Below, one piece after another: positions 1-5,876 of a stretch of 9,520 nucleotides of DNA. The translations under genes were made by a program, and so were the position numbers. The DNA is from CAWJHE01 sp964614855 (GTDB lineage Bacteria > Chloroflexota > Anaerolineae > Anaerolineales > UBA4823). How positions within the stretch are numbered: position 1 is the first letter of the stretch; each line of letters opens with the position of its first letter. The DNA lies in assembly GCA_964614855.1 (NCBI GenBank), contig CAZTMX010000107.1:1-9520 (forward strand). The letters run 5' to 3'. The notes under the pieces were generated by a model. It saw only the letters and a program-made list of their open reading frames with translations, did not search any database and was not told the origin of the DNA.

Positions 1-59
1 TGGCATGTTTTGTCTCTAATAGCCTGGTATCCGGATCAGATAGTCTGTTCGTTCCGTGA

Positions 60-83
60 AGCTGTGGATAAATCTGTGGATAA
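60..83 (-). repeat. Two tandem DnaA-box-like 12-bp repeats
   Basis: On the minus strand two 12-base units follow each other directly, TTATCCACAGAT then TTATCCACAGCT, differing at one base. Each contains the perfect DnaA box TTATCCACA (complement at 63-71 and 75-83), in the same orientation with a 12-base period. They lie just beyond the stop codon of the minus-strand corrinoid gene (88-90). The rest of 1-87 shows no gene, terminator or tRNA; an 8-base palindrome ATCCGGAT sits at 29-36. Perfect, closely spaced boxes are typical of origins, dnaA promoters or DnaA-titration sites. The sequence match is certain; the role is inference, because the flank to the left is not visible. Confidence 0.55.
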
Positions 84-87
84 CCTG

Positions 88-756
88 TTAGCAAATTGTG
101 GAGATGATTTTCTGCGCCAGCCGCACACCGCTCATGGCGTCGGTGACCCAGCCGTCTGCACCTACGTAATCGCATACCTGCTGGTTGAGCTGGTTGCCGC
201 CCAGGATCACCGGCAGGGTAGCGATACGCGGGTCGGCACTGGTGCGGATGGTTTCGACCGTCTTTTTCATGCTGTCATACGAGCTGGTGAGCAAACCGGA
301 GAGCCCGATGATATCCGGGCGCAATTGAGCGGCTGCCTGGAGAAATGATTGGGCAGATACATCCACCCCCAGGTCGTAAACGGTGAAACCATAACAGGTG
401 AGCAGCAGGCTGAGGTTGTTTTTACCGATATCGTGAATATCCCCAGCCACCGTACCCAGCACAATGGCACCCTTTTCGCTGCCCTGGAAACGGGTTTCGA
501 ATACCGGTGAGAGCAATTCCATGGCTTCACGAAAGATCTCTCCTGCCATGATCAAACCTGACAGGTAGTATTCGCGCCGCTCATAACGTTCGCCCACCAG
601 GCGCAGTCCCTCCTGGCAGTCTTCGACGATATTCAGCGGGTCTTCACCGGCTTCCAGGCGCTGGATCACCATCTGGAGCGCCCGGTCTTCCTGCAGATCA
701 GACACCTGGAGGATAAAATGCTTTCTTTGCTCAGGGGTAATGGGTTCGCTGGTCAT
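88..756 (-). CDS. Corrinoid (B12-binding) methyl-carrier protein, regulator-linked
   Basis: A 222-residue corrinoid protein of the MtaC/MtbC/MtvC type. Such proteins carry the cobalamin that shuttles a methyl group between two methyltransferases in the cytoplasm. An N-terminal helical cap domain (about 10-90) precedes a Rossmann B12-binding domain (about 95-220). The base-off/His-on signature is complete: GDIHDIG with ligand His108, then Ser153-x-Leu155 and Gly186-Gly187. The ATG at 756 was chosen because it lies 13 bases after the GntR stop; a TTG at 807 would add 17 uncharacteristic residues inside the regulator gene. The Shine-Dalgarno sequence is weak, so translation may be coupled to the regulator. 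No methyltransferase gene lies beside it on this strand. It is a paralogue of the protein at 5220-5840: both read DLGVDVS after the His loop, but this one keeps the canonical Gly111. Its methyl donor is unknown. It could serve the divergent operon or have a sensing role. Confidence 0.88.
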   Translation of the reverse strand: MTSEPITPEQRKHFILQVSDLQEDRALQMVIQRLEAGEDPLNIVEDCQEGLRLVGERYERREYYLSGLIMAGEIFREAMELLSPVFETRFQGSEKGAIVLGTVAGDIHDIGKNNLSLLLTCYGFTVYDLGVDVSAQSFLQAAAQLRPDIIGLSGLLTSSYDSMKKTVETIRTSADPRIATLPVILGGNQLNQQVCDYVGADGWVTDAMSGVRLAQKIISTIC

Positions 757-769
757 CGAATGGCTCGCT

Positions 770-1555
770 TCAGGCTTTCGTAGAGGGGGGTTCGTCCTGG
801 ATGCCAACCACGGTCTGGAGCTGCAGAATATCAGGCGGTATGATAAACCAACCCCAACTCAGAGGTTTATCGTTGAAGTCAAAAAACAGATGCTCCAAAT
901 AGATCGCGGCGCAGGGCGCAGATTTTTGTAATAATTGAGCCTCTTCGTTGTTCATCAAGGTAGCTTCGATGGCGAGCTGACCCTTTTTGAGCAGGCTGTT
1001 ATCCATGCCGCTGAAGAGGCCTTGCAACGATGTCACATCCATTTCCGCTTCAACAATGGGACGGGTTGGATCATAGACCAGGTAAGCACGGTGGTAGAAG
1101 ATCGGTTTTTCCTGGTGAAAAAAGAGACGGCGCAGGTAGATGGTGGAGCTCCCTGCTGGGATGTCGAGTTTACGTGCGGTGCGCTGGTCTGCTGAAACCA
1201 CGCGCACGTCCAGCAAGCGCACACTGCCTTCGCCCTGGCTGAACAACGAATACAGACCGTGCAGGTCAAAAACCGCGGTGTCCATCTCCAGCGCAGCTAC
1301 GAAGGTGCCGCGCCCCTGGGCAGTGTTCACCACCCCCTGGTCCGCCAGCAGGTTGATCGTACGCCGTACGGTCATCGGGCTGATGTTGTAGCGGTTGCAA
1401 AGTTGTGATTCCGAAGGCAGCTGATCGCCCGGGCGGAAAAGCCCTTCCGCAATCTGGCGGCGCAGAATCTTTGCCAGCTGCAGATAGGCGGGCTCAAAAG
1501 CATCGCGATCGATGCGGTAAGCTAACTTTTCAGGGTCGGGGAGGGTGTGATTCAT
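770..1555 (-). CDS. GntR family transcriptional regulator (HutC-type, UTRA domain)
   Basis: A 261-residue one-component regulator. The N-terminal winged helix-turn-helix (about 20-88) shows the GntR hallmarks: GDQLPSESQL (43-52), the recognition helix region ISPMTVRRTINLL (58-70) and the wing GRGTFV (81-86). The C-terminal part (about 95-250) has the pattern of a UTRA small-molecule-binding domain (IYLRRLFF and IYLEHLFFDF as paired strands), which makes it HutC-like. Length fits the family. It is transcribed away from the DUF1638-activator-methyltransferase operon, and 87 bases separate the two start codons. It is followed directly by a corrinoid protein gene. Such placement usually means control of its own and the divergent promoter; the ligand would be a substrate or product of the pathway (inference). 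It could act as repressor or activator; the sequence does not decide. Confidence 0.9.
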   Translation of the reverse strand: MNHTLPDPEKLAYRIDRDAFEPAYLQLAKILRRQIAEGLFRPGDQLPSESQLCNRYNISPMTVRRTINLLADQGVVNTAQGRGTFVAALEMDTAVFDLHGLYSLFSQGEGSVRLLDVRVVSADQRTARKLDIPAGSSTIYLRRLFFHQEKPIFYHRAYLVYDPTRPIVEAEMDVTSLQGLFSGMDNSLLKKGQLAIEATLMNNEEAQLLQKSAPCAAIYLEHLFFDFNDKPLSWGWFIIPPDILQLQTVVGIQDEPPSTKA

Positions 1556-1572
1556 GCCGCCAGCCTGGTAAA

Positions 1573-1600
1573 ATACTTGACAACAACTATAAATAAGTAT
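1573..1600. promoter_or_regulatory. Inverted repeat in divergent promoter, possible GntR operator
   Basis: ATACTT (1573-1578) and AAGTAT (1595-1600) are perfect inverted arms with a 22-base centre-to-centre distance, about two helical turns. They touch the -35 and -10 of the plus-strand promoter. GntR proteins bind such sites as dimers. The AT-only style of the arms means a chance match is possible. Confidence 0.3.
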
Positions 1601-1605
1601 ACACT
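1577..1605 (+). promoter_or_regulatory. Candidate sigma-70 promoter for the methyl-transfer operon
   Basis: A perfect -35 hexamer TTGACA (1577-1582) is followed after 17 bases by TACACT (1600-1605), a 4/6 match to TATAAT. The local sequence is AT-rich compared with the coding DNA. The expected start of transcription, near 1612, leaves a leader of about 30 bases before the DUF1638 ATG at 1643. It overlaps the minus-strand promoter candidate. Found by eye; no transcript data. Confidence 0.6.
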
Positions 1606-1616
1606 AAAACCGTCAA
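1586..1616 (-). promoter_or_regulatory. Candidate divergent promoter for the GntR-corrinoid transcript
   Basis: On the minus strand TTGACG (complement of 1611-1616, 5/6 to the -35 consensus) and TATAGT (complement of 1586-1591, 5/6 to the -10 consensus) are separated by 19 bases, which is longer than ideal. The gene start is at 1555. It interlocks with the plus-strand promoter, so RNA polymerase could hardly occupy both at once. Weaker than the plus-strand candidate. Confidence 0.4.
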
Positions 1617-1621
1617 CTTCC

Positions 1622-1635
1622 CTATACCACTATAG
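1622..1635. promoter_or_regulatory. Inverted repeat CTATA-CCAC-TATAG, possible operator
   Basis: Perfect 5-base arms CTATA and TATAG flank a 4-base spacer CCAC, between the plus-strand promoter and the DUF1638 start codon. It runs up to the ribosome binding site AGAGG (1634-1638). A regulator bound here would block the operon transcript. It is short enough to be chance; the position is what makes it plausible. Confidence 0.3.
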
Positions 1636-1642
1636 AGGTAAA

Positions 1643-2338
1643 ATGCAATTTCCACCAGATGACTATCAAAAAACCAAGATCATTGCCTGTGCCACGGTTA
1701 TCGAGGAGATGCAGCCGTATCTTCCCGAAGGCATTTCGTACGAAGTCCTTGATTTTGGCCTGCATCTGATCCCCGAAAATCTCAAGCAAAAGCTACAGGA
1801 GGCGATCGATGCCTCCTGTGCTGATTTTGAGACCTTGATCCTGGGGTACGGGCTGTGCTCGATGGCGGCAGTTGGGCTGAAAGCCAATAACTGCACGCTG
1901 GTTTTGCCGCGCGTGGATGATTGCATTTCAATTTTCCTGGGATCGATAGAAGAATACCACTTGCAGATTAAGAAAGCGCCTGGAACGTATTATCTCACCA
2001 AGGGATGGATTGAAGTGGCGGATACGCCGTTCGATGAGTACGAGCGCCTGGTGGAAAAATACGGCAGCACGCGCGCTGACCGCATCATGAAGGCCATGCT
2101 CAAGCATTACACAAGACTGGCGTTTATCGATACGGGGCGCGGGGACAACAGCCCGTACGTAGAGATGGCGAAAAAGACCGCGGCAAAGTTCAACCTGCAG
2201 TTCGAAGAAATGACCGGCTCAAACGATCTGACCTTGAAGATGCTGCGCGGCCCCTGGGATGATGACTTTCTGGTTGTTCCACCCGGGGGTGTCATCAGTT
2301 ACATGGACTTCAAGGGAACCAACGGCAAGGCGTCATAA
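1643..2338 (+). CDS. DUF1638 domain protein (corrinoid methyltransferase operon companion)
   Basis: A 231-residue soluble protein that I assign to the DUF1638 family from its style: ILGYGLCS (67-73), then LVLPRVDDCISIFLGS (86-101), then GTYYLTKGW (114-122). No catalytic activity is established that I can cite. Family members recur beside corrinoid-dependent methyltransferase genes, and here it is the first gene of such an operon. Cysteines at 16, 59, 72, 84 and 94 stand in or near the conserved blocks and could bind metal or thiol ligands (inference). The start at 1643 is preferred because AGAGG precedes it; the longer frame from 1547 would run backwards through the promoter region and into the GntR start. 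The stop is 34 bases before the activator gene. Confidence 0.8.
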   Translation: MQFPPDDYQKTKIIACATVIEEMQPYLPEGISYEVLDFGLHLIPENLKQKLQEAIDASCADFETLILGYGLCSMAAVGLKANNCTLVLPRVDDCISIFLGSIEEYHLQIKKAPGTYYLTKGWIEVADTPFDEYERLVEKYGSTRADRIMKAMLKHYTRLAFIDTGRGDNSPYVEMAKKTAAKFNLQFEEMTGSNDLTLKMLRGPWDDDFLVVPPGGVISYMDFKGTNGKAS

Positions 2339-2372
2339 TCAATAATCTGAGAACCCGGGCGGAATATTTTTG

Positions 2373-4313
2373 ATGAGCGAAGAAAAGAACATCTTGCAAA
2401 TTGAATTTCAACCGGTTGGGAAGCGAGTAAGCGCCCAGGAGGGAGAGACCCTGCTGGATGCTGCGCGGCGCGCTGGGATCGACCTGCACACCGCTTGCGG
2501 CGGTGAAGGCAACTGCGGGCAGTGCCGGGTGCAATTAATGGCGGGTCCGCTTTCAGATCTGACGCCGGACGAAGAGTTTTTCCTGAGCGACAGCGAGATT
2601 GCCGAAGGGTACCGCCTGGCTTGCTGTGCCCGTGCGCAGGGGGATGTGAAAATCCACCTGCCGCGCGAGTCGGTGATTAGCGGGCAGCGGCTGCAACTGG
2701 AAAGCCATATCCACGACATAGCAGTTGAGCCGTTTATTACAGCCTGCGAAGTGGCAGTAGAGCCGGCTACGCTGCAAGATGTGCGCTCGGATCTTACCCG
2801 GGTGCAAGATGCCCTGATGAATGCGCATAGCCATTCAGATGATAAACTCCCGGATGCGCACAGCCAAAGCGAAGAAATTCCGTCTTTTACACATGGCCAA
2901 AGCGAAGAAATACTGTCCTTTACACCTGGCCAACCATCATTTTGGGCGCAGGCGCGGGTGGCTCGCAGCCTGCCTGCGCTGCTGCGCAAACACAATTGGC
3001 GGCTGAGCGTCTTCTTGCAAGACGCTGAAATCATCGGTTTTTGCCATCTTGGCAGCGAACCCTTGGGCCTGGCAGTGGATCTTGGCACCACCAAGATTGC
3101 CGCGACATTGGTGGAACTGGCGAGCGGCAAGGTGGTTGCCAGTGCCGGCGCGCCGAACCCGCAGATCAGCTACGGCGAAGATTTGATCAGCCGCCTGAAC
3201 CTGGCAGGGCGAGATCCGCAAGGCGGTCAGTTGTTGGCGAATAAAGTGCGCAGCACCATCAACCAATTGGCCGGCGAGATGGCGCAGCAGGCAAATGCAC
3301 GGCGTGACCAGATCGCCCAGGCGTGCATCGTCGGCAACACCGCCATGACGCACTTGCTGCTGCAGCTCCCTGTACAGCAGCTGGCTTCGGCGCCGTATGT
3401 ATCTGCCTGCAGCGATCCGATGGATGTGCTGGCAGCTGAGCTGGACCTGGAAATGGCGCCCGGCGCCAGGGTGCACGTGCCTGCGACCATCGGCGGGTTT
3501 GTCGGCGCGGATCATGTGGCGATGATCCTGGGTGCGGATATTGACCGTTCAGACAAAGTGACGATCGGGGTGGATATCGGCACAAATACTGAAGTGTGCT
3601 TGCGAGTTCCTGGAATGGCGCATATGGTCTCGGTATCCTGCGCCTCCGGCCCGGCATTTGAAGGTGCGCACATCCGTGACGGTATGCGTGCGGCTTCAGG
3701 GGCCATCGAGAAAATGCGCATAGCCAATGATGGGGTGGAATTGGCGACCATTGACCACGAACCGCCGGTGGGTATCTGCGGTTCGGGGATCGTGGATGCG
3801 ATGGCAGAGCTGTACGCAAATGGCTTGATCAACCAGAACGGCCGTTTTCACCGTGAGCACAAGGATGTTCGCCAGCGTGAGCATGGTTGGGAATTTGTTT
3901 TAGCACCTGCGGCTGTTAGCGGCAGCGGCAAGGACATTGTGGTCACCCAGGAAGATGTCAACGAAATACAGCTGGCAAAAGGCGCCATCCAGGCAGGCAT
4001 CAACATATTGCTAGAACACAGCGGCATAGCACCTGAAGCGGTGCAAGAAGTAATCATTGCCGGTGCATTCGGCTCATTTTTGAGCATCGACAATTCGATA
4101 AAGATCGGCCTGTTACCCGATTTTCCGCAGGCCGCCTACCGCCAGGTGGGCAACGCAGCAGCGGTGGGCGCGCGCTGGATGTTGATTTCGCGCTCGGCAC
4201 GCGCCAGGGCAGCGCAAATCGGGCGTATGACGCGATACCTGGAATTGACCACCTATCCCAGGTTTGGCCGTAGTTTCGCCCAGGCGATGTATTTTCCCAA
4301 GCTCAATCACTAG
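2373..4313 (+). CDS. Corrinoid activation ATPase (RACE family: 2Fe-2S ferredoxin plus ASKHA domain)
   Basis: A 646-residue reductive activator. It uses ATP to drive reduction of inactive Co(II) corrinoid back to Co(I), restoring the methyl carrier. The N-terminal plant-type ferredoxin domain has Cys42, Cys48, Cys51 and Cys84 or Cys85 (CX5CX2C...C). A linker carries an 11-residue repeat (151-190). From about 231 follows the actin-like nucleotide-binding region: GLAVDLGTTKIAATLVEL (232-249), IGVDIGTNTEVCL (398-410), GICGSGIVDAMAELY (467-481), IIAGAFGSF (561-569) and AAVGA (596-600). The order ferredoxin-linker-ASKHA matches activators of O-demethylases and of the acetyl-CoA pathway corrinoid protein; RamA-type activators instead carry C-terminal 4Fe-4S clusters. 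The ATG at 2373 is used; a TTG directly before it at 2370 is also in frame. It is followed 16 bases later by the pterin methyltransferase gene. Likely partners are the corrinoid proteins at 5220 and 88. Confidence 0.92.
   Translation: MSEEKNILQIEFQPVGKRVSAQEGETLLDAARRAGIDLHTACGGEGNCGQCRVQLMAGPLSDLTPDEEFFLSDSEIAEGYRLACCARAQGDVKIHLPRESVISGQRLQLESHIHDIAVEPFITACEVAVEPATLQDVRSDLTRVQDALMNAHSHSDDKLPDAHSQSEEIPSFTHGQSEEILSFTPGQPSFWAQARVARSLPALLRKHNWRLSVFLQDAEIIGFCHLGSEPLGLAVDLGTTKIAATLVELASGKVVASAGAPNPQISYGEDLISRLNLAGRDPQGGQLLANKVRSTINQLAGEMAQQANARRDQIAQACIVGNTAMTHLLLQLPVQQLASAPYVSACSDPMDVLAAELDLEMAPGARVHVPATIGGFVGADHVAMILGADIDRSDKVTIGVDIGTNTEVCLRVPGMAHMVSVSCASGPAFEGAHIRDGMRAASGAIEKMRIANDGVELATIDHEPPVGICGSGIVDAMAELYANGLINQNGRFHREHKDVRQREHGWEFVLAPAAVSGSGKDIVVTQEDVNEIQLAKGAIQAGINILLEHSGIAPEAVQEVIIAGAFGSFLSIDNSIKIGLLPDFPQAAYRQVGNAAAVGARWMLISRSARARAAQIGRMTRYLELTTYPRFGRSFAQAMYFPKLNH
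2864..2929 (+). repeat. 33-bp tandem repeat in the activator linker
   Basis: Two adjacent 33-base units (2864-2896 and 2897-2929) match at 29 of 33 positions. Both begin ccaaagcgaagaaat. The same 33-base period reaches weakly upstream: atgcgcatag (2821-2830) and atgcgcacag (2854-2863) differ at one base. In protein this reads AHSHSDDKLPD, AHSQSEEIPSF, THGQSEEILSF and a partial TPGQPSF. The unit is in frame (11 codons), so copy number can vary without breaking the gene. Confidence 0.85.
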
Positions 4314-4329
4314 TGGAGGGCATTAATTT

Positions 4330-5136
4330 ATGAAAATAATTGGAGAAAAAATAAACGGGACGCGCAAAAGGGTTGCGCAAGCTATCGCAGAGCGTGATAC
4401 AGCCTACATCACCAACCTGGCTGTGACGCAAAGCCAGGCAGGGGCAACCTGGCTGGATGTCAACGCGGGGACGCATCCCAGCCGGGAAGTAGACGACCTG
4501 GTCTGGTTGATTGAAACCGTGCAGGCAGCCGTGGATACACCGCTTTCGCTGGACAGTGCCAACCCGGCAGCCTTGAACATCGCCATAAAATCGGTGAACA
4601 AGACACCCATGATCAACTCCATCAGCGGTGAACCTGAACGCCTATCCGGCATCTTGCCCATTGTTGCCGGGCACGGCTGCCAGGTGATTGCCCTGGCGCT
4701 GGATGAGAAGAAAATCCCGGAGACCAGCGAAAAGCGCATGGCGGTGATCGACAGGATCATGGCGGAAACACGCCGCAGCGGTGTGCTAGACAGCAGTGTG
4801 TATATCGATCCGTTGGCGATGACGCTATCCACAAATTCCAAAAGCGCCGTGATCGCATTTGAAACCATGCAGATGGTCAAGCAGTCCTACCCGGAAGCGC
4901 ACCTGACCATCGGTCTGAGCAATATTTCCTTTGGCCTGCCGGCGCGCTCCTTTGTCAACCGCTATTTCCTCAGCCAGGCGATTGCCAACGGGTTGGACAG
5001 CGCCATCCTGGACCCACTGGATCGGGAAATCCAGGCAGCCATTGTTGCGAGCGAGTTGATCCTGGGCAGAGACAACTATTGTATGAATTACATCAAGGCA
5101 TCCCGCAAGGGCTTATTTGACAAGCCCGCTGAGTAA
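4330..5136 (+). CDS. Methyltetrahydrofolate:corrinoid methyltransferase (pterin-binding, AcsE/MtvA type)
   Basis: A 268-residue TIM-barrel pterin-binding enzyme that moves a methyl group between a corrinoid protein and tetrahydrofolate. Visible motifs: MKIIGEKIN at the N-terminus, DVNAGTHP (43-50), LDSANP (74-79), MINSISGE (94-101), YIDPL (158-162) and GLSNISFGLP (195-204). Asp75, Asn96, Asp160 and Asn198 correspond to the residues I recall binding methyltetrahydrofolate in Moorella AcsE (Asp75, Asn96, Asp160, Asn199). Length equals the stand-alone family and is far shorter than MetH. A strong ribosome binding site GGAGGG (4315-4320) lies 9 bases before the ATG. In this operon the likely direction is from methyl-corrinoid to tetrahydrofolate, feeding one-carbon metabolism or the acetyl-CoA pathway. 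The reverse direction cannot be excluded from sequence. Confidence 0.93.
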   Translation: MKIIGEKINGTRKRVAQAIAERDTAYITNLAVTQSQAGATWLDVNAGTHPSREVDDLVWLIETVQAAVDTPLSLDSANPAALNIAIKSVNKTPMINSISGEPERLSGILPIVAGHGCQVIALALDEKKIPETSEKRMAVIDRIMAETRRSGVLDSSVYIDPLAMTLSTNSKSAVIAFETMQMVKQSYPEAHLTIGLSNISFGLPARSFVNRYFLSQAIANGLDSAILDPLDREIQAAIVASELILGRDNYCMNYIKASRKGLFDKPAE

Positions 5137-5140
5137 GCCG

Positions 5141-5169
5141 TTGGATCATTTCTAAATCTATCAAATAAT
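5141..5169 (+). promoter_or_regulatory. Weak internal promoter candidate before the corrinoid gene
   Basis: The 83-base gap between the pterin methyltransferase and the corrinoid gene (5137-5219) is the longest inside the operon and clearly AT-rich. AATAAT (5164-5169, 5/6 to the -10 consensus) lies 17 bases after TTGGAT (5141-5146, 3/6 to the -35 consensus). No hairpin terminator is seen. An extra start here would raise corrinoid carrier levels over the upstream genes (inference). Confidence 0.25.
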
Positions 5170-5219
5170 TACAAACCGTTAACCACTCGAAAACCATCAA
5201 ACATAAGGAGAAAGAAAAC

Positions 5220-5840
5220 ATGTCCCAAGAATTGATCGATGCCATCACGAATATGGAAGAGGAAGAAGCGCTTGCGCTGGCAAAGAAATTGCTGGACCAG
5301 GGCGCTGACCCGGTAGGTTTGTTGGATGATTGTCGCGTAGCCATGGAAGTCATCGGCAAGCGTTTTGAAGCCGGCGACTGCTTTATCCCAGAGCTGATCC
5401 TGGCAGGGGATATCCTTTCGCAGATTTCTGCCGAGCTTAAACCGCGCCTGCAGGGCGAGGCTCAGCAGAAGAAAATTGGCAAAGTGGTGATCGGCACGGT
5501 GCAGGGCGATATCCACGACATTGCCAAAGACATCGTGGCGTTTATGCTGGATATCAACGGCTTTGAGGTCACCGACCTGGGTGTGGATGTCTCACCGCAA
5601 GCCTTTGTGGATACAGTAAAGGAAAAAGGCGCCAAAATCGTGGCGCTGAGCGGGTTCCTGACCCTGGCCTATGACCCGATGAAGGAAACCGTTGCAGCTT
5701 TGAAAGCGCAGGGGCTGGATGATGTCAAGGTCATGATCGGCGGCGGGCAGGTGGATGAATCCATCCGTGTGTTTACCAGTGCAGATGCCTATGGTAAAGA
5801 CGCTATGGCAGCCGTCGCCCTGGCAAAGAGTTGGGCATAA
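5220..5840 (+). CDS. Corrinoid (B12-binding) methyl-carrier protein
   Basis: A 206-residue corrinoid protein, the operon's methyl carrier. The cap domain (about 1-85) is followed by the B12-binding Rossmann domain (about 88-204). The His loop reads GDIHDIAKDI with ligand His99; the usual Gly of DxHxxG is Ala102. Downstream are LSGFLT (143-148; the usual S-x-L reads S-G-F-L) and the glycine run IGGG (173-176). The ribosome binding site AAGGAG (5205-5210) is 9 bases from the ATG, consistent with strong expression. It sits between the pterin methyltransferase and the UroD-type methyltransferase, the usual company for an O-demethylase system. It probably accepts methyl from one or both UroD proteins and hands it to the 4330-5136 enzyme. 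It is a paralogue of the minus-strand corrinoid protein but differs across the cap domain. Confidence 0.93.
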   Translation: MSQELIDAITNMEEEEALALAKKLLDQGADPVGLLDDCRVAMEVIGKRFEAGDCFIPELILAGDILSQISAELKPRLQGEAQQKKIGKVVIGTVQGDIHDIAKDIVAFMLDINGFEVTDLGVDVSPQAFVDTVKEKGAKIVALSGFLTLAYDPMKETVAALKAQGLDDVKVMIGGGQVDESIRVFTSADAYGKDAMAAVALAKSWA

Positions 5841-5876
5841 GCAGTCAAGAGCGCAAGGGAAAAAAGGAGTGTACTG

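Noticed and set aside
10..348. 112-residue open frame on the plus strand
   Set aside because: It is antisense to the well-supported corrinoid gene and its protein has no recognisable family features.
757..807. TTG start of the minus-strand corrinoid gene inside the GntR gene
   Set aside because: The extra 17 residues are unlike the family, TTG is a rare start, and an ATG lies right after the regulator stop.
1547..1642. Upstream extension of the DUF1638 frame
   Set aside because: It would cross the divergent promoter region and overlap the GntR start codon; the 32 extra residues do not look like the family, and AGAGG precedes the later ATG.
1556..1642. Cobalamin riboswitch ahead of the operon
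   Set aside because: The leader is only about 30 bases and I see no B12-box-like sequence or long fold, here or in the other gaps. CRISPR arrays, tRNAs and transposase genes were likewise looked for and not seen.
4825..4833. Third DnaA-box-like site CTATCCACA
   Set aside because: One mismatch, single, and inside the pterin methyltransferase coding sequence; expected by chance.
5117..5122. TTGACA at the end of the pterin methyltransferase gene as a -35 box
   Set aside because: No acceptable -10 hexamer follows at 16-18 bases.
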